This document shows positions 62,201 through 64,000 of a DNA stretch of 64,000 nt, one piece after another (position 1 is the stretch's first letter; each line of letters starts with the position of its first letter). The notes below the pieces were generated by a model, which did not search any database, was not told where the DNA came from, and saw only the letters and a program-made list of their open reading frames with translations. Made by a program: the position numbers and the translations under genes. Origin of the DNA: Balanoglossus misakiensis (lineage: Eukaryota; Hemichordata); the NCBI GenBank assembly GCA_040954595.2, contig CM082594.2:3472001-3536000 (forward strand), read 5' to 3'.

Positions 62201-63462
62201 TGCTCCGGATGCCAAGATATGGTAAAGTAGGTCAAAGGTCACCTGAGGTCATGCAAAATTTGGGCAAGAAATTTTGACCCTATACTGGTCCATGTCCTAC
62301 AAGAATGAAACCTCTAGCCCTATTAGTTAGCCCGGAATTAGGTATGCACATAATTAATATGCTAAGCAGGTGTTACAGGTGAGCCCAAAAATTTGCCTTT
62401 TATTTTGGCCCCATTGTGCTCACTGACCAATAGACAGTCACTGTACAGAACTATTGCACAGACCAGAATTCCACAATAAGACGTGGACATAGCTTAACCA
62501 TAGAGGTATAAGTAAAGGTATAAATTTAATAAAAAGACTAAAAAATTCATAAAAAAAAAAAAAAACATCCATGATATTAACTTAACACTTACAGGTCGAT
62601 GTGAGGTTGACATAAGGTACATGCATACCAATTTTTAAAGCAATCTGACCAGTAGTTGTTGACTTTCAGAGTTTTGATAAATTTCATATTTTATAGGCTA
62701 ATTTGCATATTTTTGGGCCTGGCAACTTCGTTTGAACAAACTCCCATCTACAGCCCTGCCTGCATCTGCACACCAAATATCAAGGTGATACGTGCAGCGG
62801 TTTTCAAGTTTTTGATGTTGACGGACATACAGACATACATACATCCATCCATCCATACATACATACATACATACATACATACATACATACATACATACAT
62901 ACATACATACAGACGCAACCGATCCCATAAGGTCCTAACCAATGGGACCTAAACATGATCTTAAAGGGAAGTTACCTTACAATTGACTCAATGTAGTGAT
63001 ATCATATGTATAGTATTTGAATGCCAGTTTCCCTTGATTGCTTTCAATTTTCATGTCGGGTTTTGTGTATATTTATTTACATGGTCTATCGTTGTTACAT
63101 GTCATTTGAATCACCAAACTTAGTTCAATCGTCCTAAAATTATGCACATACTGCCAATGCTTCTCATAAAAAAGTGATCATAACAACATAATTTATAGCA
63201 GATTAATAACACACTTAGATATAGGGATACTGAGTTAATCTGGCTGTGCAAGAATATTCCATTGTAGGATTGCCTCTTACTTGCTAACCTCGATTGTCTG
63301 GGATAAAGGAGAATCGCATTGATGTATACATTTGTTGTATTACTTTAACAGATCCATGTGATAGTGATCAATGTCTAAATGGTGGCACCTGCAGAAACGA
63401 GTACTACCTCGCTTACTACTGCATCTGTCCCCCAGGCTGGACTGGAACACGCTGTGAACATG
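59257..63462 (+). CDS. CCP (sushi) and EGF domain protein, partial
   Basis: Three internal exons of an extracellular or membrane protein: 59257-59436 (180 bp), 59638-59817 (180 bp) and 63352-63462 (111 bp). All are phase 1-1, so modules can be shuffled without breaking frame. Each of the first two encodes one complement control module: [40 protein letters not shown]; then [40 protein letters not shown]. Four cysteines and a tryptophan are in sushi spacing. The third is a six-Cys [36 protein letters not shown]. The 3.5-kb intron before it holds the composite repeat. Start and end are not in view; the gene likely continues past the window. CCP plus EGF occurs in many adhesion and complement-like proteins, so no name is given. 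Confidence 0.8.
60120..60170. repeat. short CAGA microsatellite
   Basis: A few CAGA units followed by CTGACCTGCC and an AT-rich inverted stretch, inside the CCP gene intron. It may be the tail of a small dispersed repeat. Confidence 0.45.
60370..60450 (-). mobile_element. LINE 3' tail fragment
   Basis: TTCTATTTATAAAGCGTCAG followed by ATCAATGACGC resembles the complement of the 3' tail of the LINE at 57963 (TATAGCGCC then CAATGACGC). Only the tail is present. Confidence 0.4.
61006..62410. repeat. six-unit 239-bp tandem repeat
   Basis: Units start with CTGCTCTGGATGCCAAGATA at 61006, 61245, 61484, 61723, 61961 and 62200. Periods are 239, 239, 239, 238 and 239. Units 2-5 are nearly identical; the sixth diverges after about 62295. 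Every unit carries AGGTCA three times, spaced by 1 and then 4 bases. Confidence 0.93.
62826..62912. repeat. ACAT tetranucleotide microsatellite
   Basis: ACAGACAT and ATCC units pass into a long pure ACAT tract, part of the composite element. Tyr/Ile/His or Cys/Met/Tyr/Val-rich frames over it are artefacts. Confidence 0.92.
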
Positions 63463-64000
63463 GTAAGCTACGTGGCACATTTTGGGTTTTCTAGCTCCAC
63501 CCCCAAGTACTGTATACAGAGCATGCCCAAGTCTGAATGACAGGACACCAAACAAACCCACGGAAAGAGTACAAAAGAAAGAGTTCGCAGTCGACAAACA
63601 AATATTGCCATTGTAATGTTAACATATCTTAATGCATACCTGAAGACCTGTAGGCACAATTTCTAAGTTATCATACAAATAGGTGTGACAACAGAATACA
63701 GTATCAGCATCACTATAACATTTTTTTTCATAATTGTCTCAAGGAACCTGCCTTGGCGTTCAGATTTTTTGACTAACCAATCTCAAAAGGAAAGCATGTT
63801 TTCTCTATAAAAATTATAATTACAACTAAGAATGAACAAGTTAAATTGTACATGAAGACAAACTAGTAATTTACCTTGATTGCACAATATCTCTATGGAA
63901 AGGCTAACCAAAGTCAATATTTTATCTGTACACTTAAGCACTGATTTTGATTTCCTATGTATTAAGGATACCGCTTTCGCGCTGACATTCTAAATGTGCA
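63463..64000. other. intron of the CCP/EGF gene
   Basis: Follows the donor CATG|gtaagc at 63463. AT-rich with no further exon recognised before the window ends. Confidence 0.5.

Larger units (their letters stand above)
60580..62955. mobile_element. composite repeat element, Helitron-associated-like
   Basis: Left block: diverged ~150-base units sharing the words TTTCAAAGCAATC and AGCGGTTTCAGAGAAAA (60590-60935). Then the motif AGCTGCAAGCAGCAATAGCG followed by GGCCCAAGCC (60942-60970), the 239-bp tandem array, another diverged unit (62600-62820) and an ACAT microsatellite. The right end is AGGTCC-TAACCAATG-GGACCT, a 6-base stem, near 62932-62952. A lead-in, core tandem units, a tetranucleotide run and a subterminal hairpin resemble the Helitron-derived pearl/HINE elements of molluscs. 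No protein is coded. The assignment is inference from architecture. Confidence 0.5.

Noticed and set aside
61006-62410. Possible CRISPR-like array
   Set aside because: Units of 239 bp with no unique spacers in animal DNA; it is a tandem satellite.

Overview
The window is nuclear DNA from an animal. Genes have many short exons with GT-AG introns, and intergenic DNA is AT-rich and full of foldback elements, LINE tails and microsatellites. Recognised proteins are animal or eukaryotic: IFT54/TRAF3IP1, NDUFA8, HSPBAP1, a SEA-EGF membrane protein and a CCP/EGF protein. The repeat style suggests a marine invertebrate, perhaps an invertebrate deuterostome or a lophotrochozoan; the sequence alone does not settle which. 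All exon models were read by eye from splice signals, reading frame and phase.

Layout. 1-4 kb: a tentative secreted-protein gene on the minus strand and a TATA-led possible first exon on the plus strand. 5.56-5.91 kb: a 355-bp foldback element. 9.99-11.61 kb: a tentative three-exon orphan gene (minus). 13.81-19.12 kb: a ten-exon gene (minus) for a type I membrane protein with a long acidic Ser/Gly-rich ectodomain, a SEA domain, two EGF domains, a transmembrane helix and a cytoplasmic tail. 19.1-23.7 kb: spacer with a foldback element. 23.74-39.01 kb: TRAF3IP1 (IFT54, minus, 17 exons including three micro-exons). 39.0-41.3 kb: LINE 3' end and palindromes. 41.29-43.10 kb: NDUFA8 (minus). 44.01-47.68 kb: HSPBAP1, a JmjC protein (minus). 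49.5-54.9 kb: a triplicated segment carrying a signal-peptide first exon. 55-59 kb: repeats, including a duplicated 0.4-kb block, a truncated LINE and foldbacks. 59.26 kb to the end: part of a plus-strand gene with two CCP (sushi) exons and one EGF exon. Its large intron holds a composite element with six 239-bp tandem units, each carrying a nuclear-receptor-like triple half-site.

The genes do not form one pathway. IFT54 acts in cilia, NDUFA8 in mitochondrial complex I, HSPBAP1 is a 2-oxoglutarate oxygenase-like protein, and the SEA/EGF and CCP/EGF genes encode cell-surface or extracellular proteins. SEA gene, TRAF3IP1, NDUFA8 and HSPBAP1 lie head-to-tail on the minus strand. I found no bacterial-type system, CRISPR array or rRNA. 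The most unusual material is the repeat-borne receptor-motif array, the foldback families with readable target-site duplications, and the recently multiplied signal-peptide exon.
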